Source: an uncultured Clostridia bacterium (lineage in GTDB: Bacteria > Bacillota > Clostridia > Oscillospirales > Acutalibacteraceae). From it: a stretch of 64,000 bases of DNA. The stretch's first letter is position 1; the number at the start of each line of letters is the position of its first letter. The stretch covers positions 1-64,000 of the forward strand of contig CALEJF010000015.1 in NCBI GenBank assembly GCA_937898625.1, given 5' to 3'. Below, one piece after another: positions 51,843 to 59,919 of this stretch. The notes under the pieces were generated by a model. The model saw only the letters and a list, made by a program, of their open reading frames with translations. It searched no databases and was not told the DNA's origin. The translations under genes were made by a program, and so were the position numbers.

Positions 51843-52535
51843 TTTCTTTTGTCCGTAATAAGCATTTGCACCGTGTTTACGGAGATAATGCTTATCAAGG
51901 AGTTCTTGTTGCATTGGCTTGATTTGCGGATTCATCATCATATTGTGCCAAGCCATAAATGCAAGTTCTTCCAATACTACTGCATTGTGAACTGCATTGA
52001 ATGGGTCAGTTCCCCAAGAGAATGGACCGTGGCTATGAACGAGAACGGATGGAATCTCGTCAGGGTTGATTTTTTCAAAAGTTTCTGTAATTACAAGACC
52101 TGTTTCGAGTTCATATTTTCCGTTGATTTCGCGAGGTGTCATTTTTCTTGTGCAAGGAATTTCACCATAGAAATAGTCAGCGTGAGTAGTGCCGAGTGCA
52201 GGAATTCCCATACCAGCCTGTGCAAATGTTGTCGCCCAACGGGAATGAGTATGAACAACACCACCGATATTAGGAAAAGCATTATAAAGTGCCACATGAG
52301 TATCAGTATCGGACGATGGATTTAAGTCACCCTCAACCTTTTTACCTGTTTTAAGGTCAACCACAACCATATCCTCAGGCTTCATTTCACCATATTCAAC
52401 ACCTGAAGGCTTTATTACCATTAAACCTTTTTCTCTGTCAACACCTGAAACATTTCCCCAAGTAAAAGTTACAAGTTCATATTGTGGCAAGAGCATATTT
52501 GCCTCATATACTTTTTTCTTTAAATCTTCAAGCAT
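51840..52535 (-). CDS. araD: L-ribulose-5-phosphate 4-epimerase
   Basis: Last step of L-arabinose use: L-ribulose 5-phosphate to D-xylulose 5-phosphate. The 231-residue class II aldolase-like zinc enzyme has FTWGNVSGVDREKGLMVIKPSGV (about 24-44, written in two parts), SDTDTHVALY, HTHSRWATTFAQ (zinc His pair), and a C-terminal LRKHGANAYYGQ. Third gene of araB-araA-araD. Confidence 0.96.
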   Translation of the reverse strand: MLEDLKKKVYEANMLLPQYELVTFTWGNVSGVDREKGLMVIKPSGVEYGEMKPEDMVVVDLKTGKKVEGDLNPSSDTDTHVALYNAFPNIGGVVHTHSRWATTFAQAGMGIPALGTTHADYFYGEIPCTRKMTPREINGKYELETGLVITETFEKINPDEIPSVLVHSHGPFSWGTDPFNAVHNAVVLEELAFMAWHNMMMNPQIKPMQQELLDKHYLRKHGANAYYGQKK

Positions 52536-52547
52536 AGGTTTCTCTCC

Positions 52548-54026
52548 TTACTTTAATTTCCAAGCCAAATCTGCAAGGAATAAGTCTTTTTCAAGACCTG
52601 CAACTGTTGTATCTTTATTGATATGGACAAACTCGATATCCATCATATTAGCCCAGTCCTTCATCTGCTCTGCTGTTACATCATAGCTTAATACTGTATG
52701 ATGAGCACCACCTGCTGTAATCCAACATTCGATACCTGTTTCGAGGTCCGGCATTGCTCTCCACATTACACGAGCAACAGGAAGATTTGGCATTTCCATA
52801 ATAGGTTTAACACATTCGATATCCTGACAGATAAGACGAAGACGACCACCCATATCAACCAAAGATACTACGATAGCACTACCTGCTTTGCCTTCAAAAA
52901 CAAGACGAGCAGGGTCTTTTTCGTTCATACCTATTCCGAGGTGATGTGTTTCAATTCTTGGCTTATCGGCTGCCATTGATGGACAAACTTCAAGCATATG
53001 AGCACCAAGACTGTATTCTTCACCTTCTACAAGGTGATATGTATAGTCTTCCATAAAGCCTGTGCCACCGTTTTTGCCTTCTGCCATAGCCTTCATAATT
53101 GCAGTCATAGCAGCAACTTTCCAGTCGCCCTCACCACCGTAACCGTAGCCCTGAGCCATTAAATGCTGGCTTGCAAGACCCGGAAGCTGTTCCATTCCAT
53201 AAAGGTCCTGGAATGTATTTGAGAATGCCATACAGCCCTCACGGTCAAGCATTTTCTTCATTGCGATTTCTTCACGAGCCTGATAACGGATTGCTTCGAT
53301 ATTATCAGTTGCAAAATCATATTCTGCCTTATAAACATCCATAAGTGCATCGATTTCAGCATCTGTTACTGCATTCATTTCTTTTACAAGGTCACCAACT
53401 GCCCAAGTGTTAACCTGCCAACCGAGTTTTGCCTGAACCTCTACCTTGTCGCCCTCGGTAACAGCAACTTCACGCATATTGTCGCCAAAACGCATAACTT
53501 TTAGTTCTTTACTTACAGCGACACCAACTGCTGAACGCATCCAATCACCAAGACGAGTACGAACTGAATCTTTTGTCCAATGTCCTGCGATAACTTTACG
53601 AGGCATACGAAGTCTTGCTGCAATAAATCCGTGTTCACGGTCACCGTGAGCAGCCTGATTGAGGTTCATAAAGTCCATATCGATTTCATCGTTTGGAATT
53701 TCAACATTATACTGAGTTGCAAGGTGGCAATATGGTTTTTGTAAATCTACAAAACCGTTAATCCACATTTTTGATGGACTGAATGTATGACACCAAGTAA
53801 TGATACCTGCACACTTTTTGTCATAGTTTGCTTTTCTTACAACATCTGTAATTTCCTTGTTTGTTTTTGCAGTTACTTTATAAACAACTTTGCAAGGAAG
53901 AGTACCTGATGCGTTGAGTTCATCAACCATTTCCTGTGCACGAGCTGCAACTGTTTCCAAAACTTCAGGACCATAAAGGAACTGACTACCAACTACAAAC
54001 CAAAATTCATAATTTTTAAGACTCAT
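52548..54026 (-). CDS. araA: L-arabinose isomerase
   Basis: Converts L-arabinose to L-ribulose. From the ATG at 54026 (GGAG nine bases upstream) the protein has 492 residues, the family size, and starts SLKNYEFWFVVGSQFLYGPE. Metal and substrate residues lie in GCMAFSNTFQDLYGMEQLPG-type (written to EQLPG) and GGEGDWK, ETHHLGIG. The longer 552-residue frame upstream is only open reading frame, not part of the gene. Confidence 0.97.
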   Translation of the reverse strand: MSLKNYEFWFVVGSQFLYGPEVLETVAARAQEMVDELNASGTLPCKVVYKVTAKTNKEITDVVRKANYDKKCAGIITWCHTFSPSKMWINGFVDLQKPYCHLATQYNVEIPNDEIDMDFMNLNQAAHGDREHGFIAARLRMPRKVIAGHWTKDSVRTRLGDWMRSAVGVAVSKELKVMRFGDNMREVAVTEGDKVEVQAKLGWQVNTWAVGDLVKEMNAVTDAEIDALMDVYKAEYDFATDNIEAIRYQAREEIAMKKMLDREGCMAFSNTFQDLYGMEQLPGLASQHLMAQGYGYGGEGDWKVAAMTAIMKAMAEGKNGGTGFMEDYTYHLVEGEEYSLGAHMLEVCPSMAADKPRIETHHLGIGMNEKDPARLVFEGKAGSAIVVSLVDMGGRLRLICQDIECVKPIMEMPNLPVARVMWRAMPDLETGIECWITAGGAHHTVLSYDVTAEQMKDWANMMDIEFVHINKDTTVAGLEKDLFLADLAWKLK

Positions 54027-54045
54027 AATATTTTTCTCCATTCTT

Positions 54046-55644
54046 TTATTTAAGAGTGTTAATTGCACATTTTTCAACTGCAACCGCTGACTCATATCTC
54101 TTAATATATTCATTGAAACCGTCAACATCTGTTTTGTCAGGTTCAATAACACTTGCTTTGTATTCTGCGAAAACCTTATTTTCAAGATAATCTTCAAGTG
54201 GTTCATTCTCTTTGTTTACCATATATGATGCAAGGAGTGCTATACCCCAGGCACCACCCTCACCTGCTGTTTCCATAACTGCAACAGGAGTGTTAAGAGC
54301 ACCTGCCATTAATTTTTGACCAACAATTGGAGTTTTGAAAAGACCACCGTGACCTAAAAGTTTCTCAATCTGAACATTTTCTTTATCAAAAAGTATGTTC
54401 ATACCAAGTCTTAAAGTTGACATTGTTCCATAAAGCTGTGCTCTCATAAAGTTTGCAAGAGAGAAATTACTATCTGGCATTCTCACAAGTAATGGTCTGC
54501 CTTCAGCAGTATCTGTTACAGGCTCGCCCGAATAGTAATTGAAACTGATTATACCATTACAATCTGCATCACCCTTAAGTGCTTCAGCATAAAGCATATC
54601 ATAAAGAGCTGGTTTGTTAACTTTTACTCCACTATTCGCTAAAACTTCTGCAAAGAGTTTTACATAAGCATCAAGGTCAGATGTGCAAGTATTACAATGC
54701 ACCATTGCAACGGGCTTACCGGTTGGAGTTGTTACCATATCAATTTCTGTATAAACATCTGAAAGTGCTTTATCAAGAACAATCATACCAAAAATTGAAG
54801 TACCTGCTGAAATGTTACCTGTTTTTGCTGCAACACTATTTGTTGCAACCATTCCTGTACCTGCATCACCTTCAGGTGGACAAAGCGGAATACCTGCTTC
54901 CAACTCGCCTGTTGGGTCAAGAAGTAATGCACCATCTTTTGTAAGTGTGCCTGCATTATCCCCTGCAAGTAGAATCTTTGGAAGAATGTCAAGGAGTTTG
55001 AAAGAATAACCTTTTTCTTTAACCAAAGCATCAAACTGCTCTACCATTTTTTCGTCATAGCAATTTTTTGTGCTATCAATCGGGAACATACCTGCTGCTT
55101 CACCGATACCGATTACCTTTTCACCTGTGAGCATCCAATGAACATACCCCTCAAGAGTTGTTAAAAAATCGATGTTAGGAAGATGGTCTTCCTTATTCAA
55201 AATTGCCTGATATAAATGTGCAATACTCCAACGCTGTGGAATGTTGAACTTGAAAAGTGCTGTAAGCTCGGTTGCAGATTGTTCTGTAATTGTATTTCTC
55301 CATGTTCTGAATTCTGCAAGTTGTTTTCCGTCTTTTGAGAATGGAAGATAGCCGTGCATCATAGCAGAAAAGCCCATAGCTTTTAATTTAGTGAGTTTAA
55401 CACCATATTGTTCCTCAACATCTGCTTTAAGATTTTTATAAGCATCTTGAAGTCCTGTCCAAACATCGTCAAGATGGTATGTCCAGACACCATTTTCAAA
55501 GCGATTTTCCCAACCGTGAGAACCACTTGCGATAGGATTATGTTTTTCGTCAATCAAAACGGCTTTAATTCGGGTTGAACCCATTTCGATTCCCAAAACG
55601 GCATTACCATTTTGAATTGTATTTTTAATATCTTGAATATTCAA
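54046..55644 (-). CDS. araB: L-ribulokinase (FGGY carbohydrate kinase)
   Basis: ATP-dependent phosphorylation of ribulose, first gene of araB-araA-araD. FGGY fold: GIEMGSTRIKAVLID (about 17-31), substrate and metal region EGDAGTG, ATP site AGTSIFGMIVLDK, C-terminal GHGGLFKTPIVGQK, METAGEGGAWGIALLA. This branch is more like 'FGGY ATPase' kinases found with araAD in Clostridia than like E. coli AraB, so the symbol rests mainly on context. The TTG at 55644 is chosen: GGGAG lies nine bases before it, while the TTG at 55653 touches the ribosome site. Confidence 0.85.
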   Translation of the reverse strand: MNIQDIKNTIQNGNAVLGIEMGSTRIKAVLIDEKHNPIASGSHGWENRFENGVWTYHLDDVWTGLQDAYKNLKADVEEQYGVKLTKLKAMGFSAMMHGYLPFSKDGKQLAEFRTWRNTITEQSATELTALFKFNIPQRWSIAHLYQAILNKEDHLPNIDFLTTLEGYVHWMLTGEKVIGIGEAAGMFPIDSTKNCYDEKMVEQFDALVKEKGYSFKLLDILPKILLAGDNAGTLTKDGALLLDPTGELEAGIPLCPPEGDAGTGMVATNSVAAKTGNISAGTSIFGMIVLDKALSDVYTEIDMVTTPTGKPVAMVHCNTCTSDLDAYVKLFAEVLANSGVKVNKPALYDMLYAEALKGDADCNGIISFNYYSGEPVTDTAEGRPLLVRMPDSNFSLANFMRAQLYGTMSTLRLGMNILFDKENVQIEKLLGHGGLFKTPIVGQKLMAGALNTPVAVMETAGEGGAWGIALLASYMVNKENEPLEDYLENKVFAEYKASVIEPDKTDVDGFNEYIKRYESAVAVEKCAINTLK

Positions 55645-55681
55645 ATTTTCCAACTCCCAACTGTGAAAATTTATTCATAAA

Positions 55682-55710
55682 ATTATATCACTTTAAAGTA
55701 AATTTCGCAA
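55682..55710 (-). promoter_or_regulatory. Promoter of araB-araA-araD
   Basis: TTGCGA (55705-55710), 17-base spacer, TATAAT (55682-55687). Confidence 0.65.
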
Positions 55711-55715
55711 GAGAA

Positions 55716-56966
55716 TTAAAGTAATTTGCTCATTTCAATATCATTAAAACCGAATGTGTTTGTTGGTGCTATTTCAAGAATAAAATAGATTATTTCTTCA
55801 TAAGATGCCGTTTTAATATCAATTCGTTTCACTTGTCTGTTGAATATTCCCCACTGACTACCTGCATTGTAAGTTTTATAATTCCATTTTGTGCGATTTA
55901 TGTTGTAAAGTTTATAGAGCATCTGTGCAAAATACTCATTTTCACCATTGTTATACTCACCGTTGTAAACAGCAACATCCCATTCTCTTCTGATTTTTCT
56001 GAGTTCCTTTACTCGATAGCGAATCATATCGGTTGATGTGTCATAAATGTGTAATTGATACATTACATTTTCGTAGCCACATTCTTTTGGATTTGGTAAA
56101 ACTTCTGTTGACCAGATGCCCTCAAATGAAATAATGTGGTTATTATCAACTTCTCTTATTGCCTTGTAAAGAATATCGTAAGCTTTGTTCGTTTGTGCAA
56201 CTGCTTCAGCACTTTCTGCTTCCCAGGCGTAGTCACCAGTATATCCGCCGTTATTCTGTGGCTCATTTAAAAGGTCATAAACTGCGATTATTTCATTATC
56301 CTTATATCTCTCTGCAATTGCAGTCCAAAGTTCAACACAAGTTTCCATTTTCTCTTCATAAAGTTCATTTCGTCCTGCCTTGCCTGTGCTATGGTTTTTA
56401 CTTTGTCCACCAGGTGCACCGTGCATATCAAGAATGATATAAATCCCATATTTTTCACAAGTTTCGATAAGCCAGTCAATTCGAATAAAGCCCGGGTTTT
56501 CGTTGTGATTATCGTTAAGCCAAGTGCCGTCTTCATTCATAAAATTACGATACCAAAACGGCACACGGACACAGTTAAAACCAAGTTTTTCAATCTGTGC
56601 AATATCATCTTCTGTTATGAAATTATCCATAAATGCTTTTTCGATTTCTGCAGTTTTTTCTGCACCAAAGCGTTCAATAAGCACTTCAAGTGTATCATAA
56701 TGTGCCCAATCGTGAGTATATTCAGGCACAAAACCCATCCAAGTTTCCCATAAAAGCCAGTTACCTAAATTAACACCATTAAGGACAATTTTTTTGCCAT
56801 TTTCGTCAACTACATAGCCTTTTTTATTAACAGAAAGCATGCTCATTCCGTGTGAATTTTCGTAGTTGTATTCTGTTAAGGGTTTTACTTCAGGTTGAGT
56901 AACATTAACACCTAAAAGGGATAAAAGAATTGAAATAACAAGTGATATTGATGTAAAAATTTTCAT
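55716..56966 (-). CDS. Secreted GH5-family glycosidase (beta-glucanase-like)
   Basis: A 416-residue (beta/alpha)8 glycoside hydrolase. Signal peptide ~1-18 (MKIF, then a hydrophobic core), then NGVNLGNWLLWETWMG (about 62-77), acid/base Glu in DLLNEPQN (about 216), and candidate nucleophile Glu in VYNGEYNNGE (about 337). The NxNLGNWLLWE motif is typical of GH5 exo-1,3-glucanase/endoglucanase relatives. Substrate not decided by sequence. Start at 56966 follows GGAGAG. Confidence 0.88.
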   Translation of the reverse strand: MKIFTSISLVISILLSLLGVNVTQPEVKPLTEYNYENSHGMSMLSVNKKGYVVDENGKKIVLNGVNLGNWLLWETWMGFVPEYTHDWAHYDTLEVLIERFGAEKTAEIEKAFMDNFITEDDIAQIEKLGFNCVRVPFWYRNFMNEDGTWLNDNHNENPGFIRIDWLIETCEKYGIYIILDMHGAPGGQSKNHSTGKAGRNELYEEKMETCVELWTAIAERYKDNEIIAVYDLLNEPQNNGGYTGDYAWEAESAEAVAQTNKAYDILYKAIREVDNNHIISFEGIWSTEVLPNPKECGYENVMYQLHIYDTSTDMIRYRVKELRKIRREWDVAVYNGEYNNGENEYFAQMLYKLYNINRTKWNYKTYNAGSQWGIFNRQVKRIDIKTASYEEIIYFILEIAPTNTFGFNDIEMSKLL

Positions 56967-56987
56967 AAAGCATCTCTCCTTTCCTAT

Positions 56988-57016
56988 ATTATATTTGATT
57001 TTATATCTTTTTTCAA
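56988..57016 (-). promoter_or_regulatory. Promoter of the GH5 gene
   Basis: TTGAAA (57011-57016), 17-base spacer, TATAAT (56988-56993). Confidence 0.7.
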
Positions 57017-57018
57017 TA

Positions 57019-57048
57019 AAAAAATACCACCTCAAAAGAGATGGTATT
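57019..57048 (-). terminator. Terminator of the ArsC/Spx-like gene
   Basis: AATACCATCTC and GAGGTGGTATT stem with a four-base loop, then TTTTTTTATT, just before the GH5 promoter. Confidence 0.85.
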
Positions 57049-57052
57049 AAAA

Positions 57053-57403
57053 TCATTTTAATGCTTCAAGCCACTCGTTTTCACGAAAACCTACCAGAAC
57101 TTTATTATCCGTAATTAAAATCGGACGTTTTACAAGCATTCCGTCAGTAGAAAGTAATTTCAACTGTTCGTCTTCGCTCATCTCGGGAAGTTTATTTTTC
57201 AAATCCATAGATTTATACAAAAGTCCACTTGTATTGAAAAACTTCTTTAATGGTAAACCACTTTTTTTGTACCATAATTTTAATTCTTCAAAAGTTGGAT
57301 TTTCTTCCTTAATGTGACGAGCAGTAAAAACTTCTCCATTATCTACAAGGAATTTCTTTGCCTTCTGACATGTTGTACATTTTGGATATTCAATAAAAAG
57401 CAT
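57053..57403 (-). CDS. ArsC/Spx family (YffB-type) thioredoxin-fold protein
   Basis: A 116-residue protein with active-site CTTC (about 9-12), FTARHIKEENPTFEELKLW and MLVKRPILI (about 89-97). The K-R-P-I-L motif follows glutathione/thioredoxin-dependent ArsC or Spx-like regulators. Spx binds RNA polymerase in thiol stress, but the sequence cannot distinguish a regulator from a reductase. Nine bases after prmA; probably the same operon. Confidence 0.83.
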   Translation of the reverse strand: MLFIEYPKCTTCQKAKKFLVDNGEVFTARHIKEENPTFEELKLWYKKSGLPLKKFFNTSGLLYKSMDLKNKLPEMSEDEQLKLLSTDGMLVKRPILITDNKVLVGFRENEWLEALK

Positions 57404-57412
57404 ATTTACACC

Positions 57413-58336
57413 TTATTTCTTTTTACATACAAAGCAAAGCCATCCGCCGTCTTCGTATCTTTCAATAATTTCAAAATTATTATCGTGGAATGCTTTTTTA
57501 ACTTCTTCTTCACGAGGCTCAATAATACCTGATGTGATAAACACTCCGTCATCCTTTAAGAAATCACCTACTTGTGATGAGAAAAGAATGATAATATCAG
57601 CAACTATATTTGCAACAACAACATCAAAAGTGCCTGTTACTTTATCAACAAGGTTACCATTGAGAATATTGTATTTTGGTGCTTCAAAACCGTTTACTTT
57701 ACCATTTTCGATAGCTGTTTTAACTGCAAGCTTATCAATATCAACACCGGTTGCATTATCAGCACCCATTAAGAGCGATGCAACTGACAAAATTCCGCTA
57801 CCGCAACCGCAATCAAGGACACTATCCCCTGCTTTTATATGCTTTTCAAGTGTTTCAAGGCAAAGACGAGTTGTATTATGTCCACCACTACCAAATGCAA
57901 GTCCCGGTTCAATGCTTAAAACCGCTCTGCCCTCTGCATCATAATCGTCAATCCAGAGTGGACGGATAAGAAGTTTTTCACCTATTTTCATAGGTTTGAA
58001 ATACTCTTTCCAGTTGTTTTCCCAGTCCTCATTTTTGCAAGGTTTATATTCAATACTATGTGTAATTTGTTCACTTTCATATCTTTCTGTCAAGAATGAA
58101 ATTGCCTCTTTATAATTCTCCTCAGGTGAGATATAAATATGTACACAACCTTTTGTTCTGTCCTTTGCAAGAAGTTCTTCGTCAATAAGGTCAATGTTAG
58201 CAATTTCCCATGCTTCCTGTTCAAGTGTTCTGTAATCTTCGATATAGATACCGTAAGGTACAGCCATACTTGCAATATCAGCTGCACGGTCAATATTTTC
58301 GGCATCGATTTCTATTTTAATTTCGGTCCAGTCCAT
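57413..58336 (-). CDS. prmA: Ribosomal protein L11 methyltransferase
   Basis: SAM-dependent trimethylation of L11. 307 residues: N-terminal L11-binding alpha/beta domain (about 1-110), then a Rossmann methyltransferase with DCGCGSGILSVASLLMGA (about 174-191), VDIDKLAVKTAIENGKVNG and NIVADIIILF. The ATG at 58336 follows GGAGGG; the longer frame reads into the 163-bp palindrome and is rejected. Confidence 0.95.
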   Translation of the reverse strand: MDWTEIKIEIDAENIDRAADIASMAVPYGIYIEDYRTLEQEAWEIANIDLIDEELLAKDRTKGCVHIYISPEENYKEAISFLTERYESEQITHSIEYKPCKNEDWENNWKEYFKPMKIGEKLLIRPLWIDDYDAEGRAVLSIEPGLAFGSGGHNTTRLCLETLEKHIKAGDSVLDCGCGSGILSVASLLMGADNATGVDIDKLAVKTAIENGKVNGFEAPKYNILNGNLVDKVTGTFDVVVANIVADIIILFSSQVGDFLKDDGVFITSGIIEPREEEVKKAFHDNNFEIIERYEDGGWLCFVCKKK

Positions 58337-58385
58337 AAGAATCCCTCCACCATAAATATTCTCCCAAAACCTTGGAAGAAATAAA

Positions 58386-58548
58386 GTAACCACTGATTAA
58401 ATCGGGTTGCGATTATCAGCGAGATAGTTTTTTTGTCAGAACCGTCAAAAAACGCAGGCAATACTTTGTGTATTAACGAGTATTTTGGACGAGTTATGAC
58501 GGGAAAATAGCCGTTGAGAATTGTAACCAAGATTTAAGAAGTGGTTAC
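58386..58548. mobile_element. MITE-like 163-bp imperfect palindrome
   Basis: Ends are GTAACCACTgaTTAAATC and its inverted copy (16 of 18 match). The inner parts also pair across the centre, for example TGTCAGAACCGTC with the complement of GACGAGTTATGACG. No transposase or gene fits inside. It lies in the leader of prmA, just after the rplS terminator. A stem-loop RNA is an alternative reading. Confidence 0.6.
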
Positions 58549-58558
58549 AAATAATAAA

Positions 58559-58583
58559 CAAAAAGCAGAGATTTCTCTCTGCT
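58559..58583 (-). terminator. Terminator of rplS
   Basis: AGCAGAG and CTCTGCT with a six-base loop, then TTTTTG. Confidence 0.85.
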
Positions 58584-58600
58584 CTGTTTTGACGATTAGA

Positions 58601-58942
58601 TTATATCTGCTCTTTAACTTTAGCAGCCTTACCAACTCTGTCACGAAGATAGTAGAGTTTACTTCTGCGAACCTTACCGCGTCTAACTGTTTCTACCTTT
58701 GCAACATTTGGTGAATTTACAGGGAATACTCTTTCAACACCTACACCGTATGATACACGACGTACTGTGAATGTTTCAGAAACACCAGCACCCTTACGAG
58801 CAATGATTGTTCCTTCGAATACCTGAATTCTTTCTCTTTCGCCTTCACGAATCTTAACGTGTACTTTAACAACGTCACCGACTCTGATTGCTGGGTTTGC
58901 TTCTTTAATGCAACCCTCTGTCATCAATTTTAATGCGTCCAT
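58601..58942 (-). CDS. rplS: 50S ribosomal protein L19
   Basis: A 113-residue ribosomal protein at the subunit interface: GDVVKVHVKIREGERERIQV (about 22-41), FEGTIIARKGAG, TFTVRRVSYGVGVERVFP and RRGKVRRSKLYYLRDRVGKAAKV. GGAGG lies six bases before the ATG at 58942. Monocistronic with its own promoter, leader and terminator. Confidence 0.97.
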   Translation of the reverse strand: MDALKLMTEGCIKEANPAIRVGDVVKVHVKIREGERERIQVFEGTIIARKGAGVSETFTVRRVSYGVGVERVFPVNSPNVAKVETVRRGKVRRSKLYYLRDRVGKAAKVKEQI

Positions 58943-58954
58943 AACTAACCTCCG

Positions 58955-59042
58955 ATAAAAATTTTTCAAGTGTTCGTACCGAAGTTCAGCAGAGGACCAC
59001 CCGAGATAATAGTTATTTTGTTGCGGACTACCGCAAATGCTC
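58955..59042 (-). promoter_or_regulatory. rplS leader (possible L19 autoregulatory leader)
   Basis: About 90 bases between promoter and ribosome site. It contains GCGG-TAGT-CCGC and GGTGGTCCTCTGCTGAACTTC (first 20 shown in part) segments that can fold as two hairpins. L19 leaders are known in Firmicutes; the match here is from layout only. Confidence 0.4.
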
Positions 59043-59046
59043 AAAT

Positions 59047-59075
59047 ATAATATCACAAGTCAATACAAAATGCAA
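59047..59075 (-). promoter_or_regulatory. Promoter of rplS
   Basis: TTGCAT (59070-59075), 17-base spacer, TATTAT (59047-59052). Confidence 0.65.
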
Positions 59076-59095
59076 GAGTTTTTTGAAAAAAGTTT

Positions 59096-59335
59096 TTACA
59101 GATAAACCCTTACAGTTTCACCGTGTCTGCCATTGACTGTAACAATCTCAAACCCTTTATAGTCTTTTGTCCTTTTTATTAAAGGTTTTATTTGTCTGTA
59201 TTTTAGTTTAAGAAATAGCGGATGTTTTAAGACAAGAAACATTTTTAGCATTCCAAACAGCACTCTGTTGAAAATCAGCCAGTTAGGAATTCTTATTGTT
59301 TTAGTTGAATTGTTTTTAGGGTAAACAACTTTCAT
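59096..59335 (-). CDS. Small protein paired with an XRE regulator
   Basis: A 79-residue basic protein. The first half (RIPNWLIFNRVLFGMLKMF) is amphipathic or membrane-associating, and the C-terminus ends EIVTVNGRHGETVRVYL, which matches the C-terminus of the neighbouring XRE protein. It overlaps that gene by four bases (ATGA), so translation is coupled. No family recognised. Confidence 0.7.
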   Translation of the reverse strand: MKVVYPKNNSTKTIRIPNWLIFNRVLFGMLKMFLVLKHPLFLKLKYRQIKPLIKRTKDYKGFEIVTVNGRHGETVRVYL

Positions 59336-59829
59336 TTTTCAACTACCACCCGTATATCATCTCCGTTTTGTGTTTTCACAGTAACAATTTCACCGAGTAC
59401 ACCAAGTTCAACCATTTTGAAAATACTTTCAAAATTTACTTTACTCAAATCTACACCTGCAAAAACACCGGAAATGTCTTTACCAACATTGATGAGTTCT
59501 TTAACAAGAAGATATGGAAGGTTAACTTTAACATCATCACCTTGAGCAGTATCAACATACACTCTGAAAATCAATTCATTTTCGTTAATCTTTTCCGTCT
59601 TTTCAAATTTAACATTTGATTGTACATCTTCGTTTTTGAAAAGTTCGTCAATTGTAATATTATAAAGTTTTGCAATATGTGGCAAGGTCATAATATCGGG
59701 ACAAGCAATATCGTTTTCCCACTTTGATACAGCTTGTGCTGACACTCCAAGCTTTTCTGCTACATAATCTTGAGTAAATCCTGATTGTTTCCTTAATTCA
59801 TAAAGTTTTTTACCAATTGTTTTCTCCAT
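59332..59829 (-). CDS. XRE-family transcriptional regulator with C-terminal SHOCT/YvlB-like region
   Basis: A 165-residue protein. Residues ~6-63 are a classic helix-turn-helix (LRKQSGFTQDYVAEKLGVSA, then QAVSKWENDIACPD). The C-terminal half (VNLPYLLVKELINVG…LGEIVTVKTQNGDDIRVVVE) is a small alpha/beta domain seen in such regulators. Likely a self-controlled regulator of the two-gene unit; target unknown. Confidence 0.88.
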   Translation of the reverse strand: MEKTIGKKLYELRKQSGFTQDYVAEKLGVSAQAVSKWENDIACPDIMTLPHIAKLYNITIDELFKNEDVQSNVKFEKTEKINENELIFRVYVDTAQGDDVKVNLPYLLVKELINVGKDISGVFAGVDLSKVNFESIFKMVELGVLGEIVTVKTQNGDDIRVVVEK

Positions 59830-59871
59830 TTAAAATCTCTCCTTTGAAATTTTGCAACCGATTACACTTGC

Positions 59872-59900
59872 ATTGTATGGTTAAATTTTCAAAAAGTAAA
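59872..59900 (-). promoter_or_regulatory. Promoter of the XRE pair
   Basis: TTTACT (59895-59900), 17-base spacer, TACAAT (59872-59877). Confidence 0.55.
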
Positions 59901-59919
59901 TGTAATAAAAGTTGAATTT

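Noticed and set aside
54027..54206. N-terminal extension of araA (60 codons)
   Set aside because: It overlaps the end of araB in another frame, lacks a ribosome site, and the normal family start with a ribosome site is at 54026.
58312..58530. Minus-strand frame of 72 codons across the prmA leader
   Set aside because: It lies inside the palindromic element and has no ribosome site or recognisable domain.
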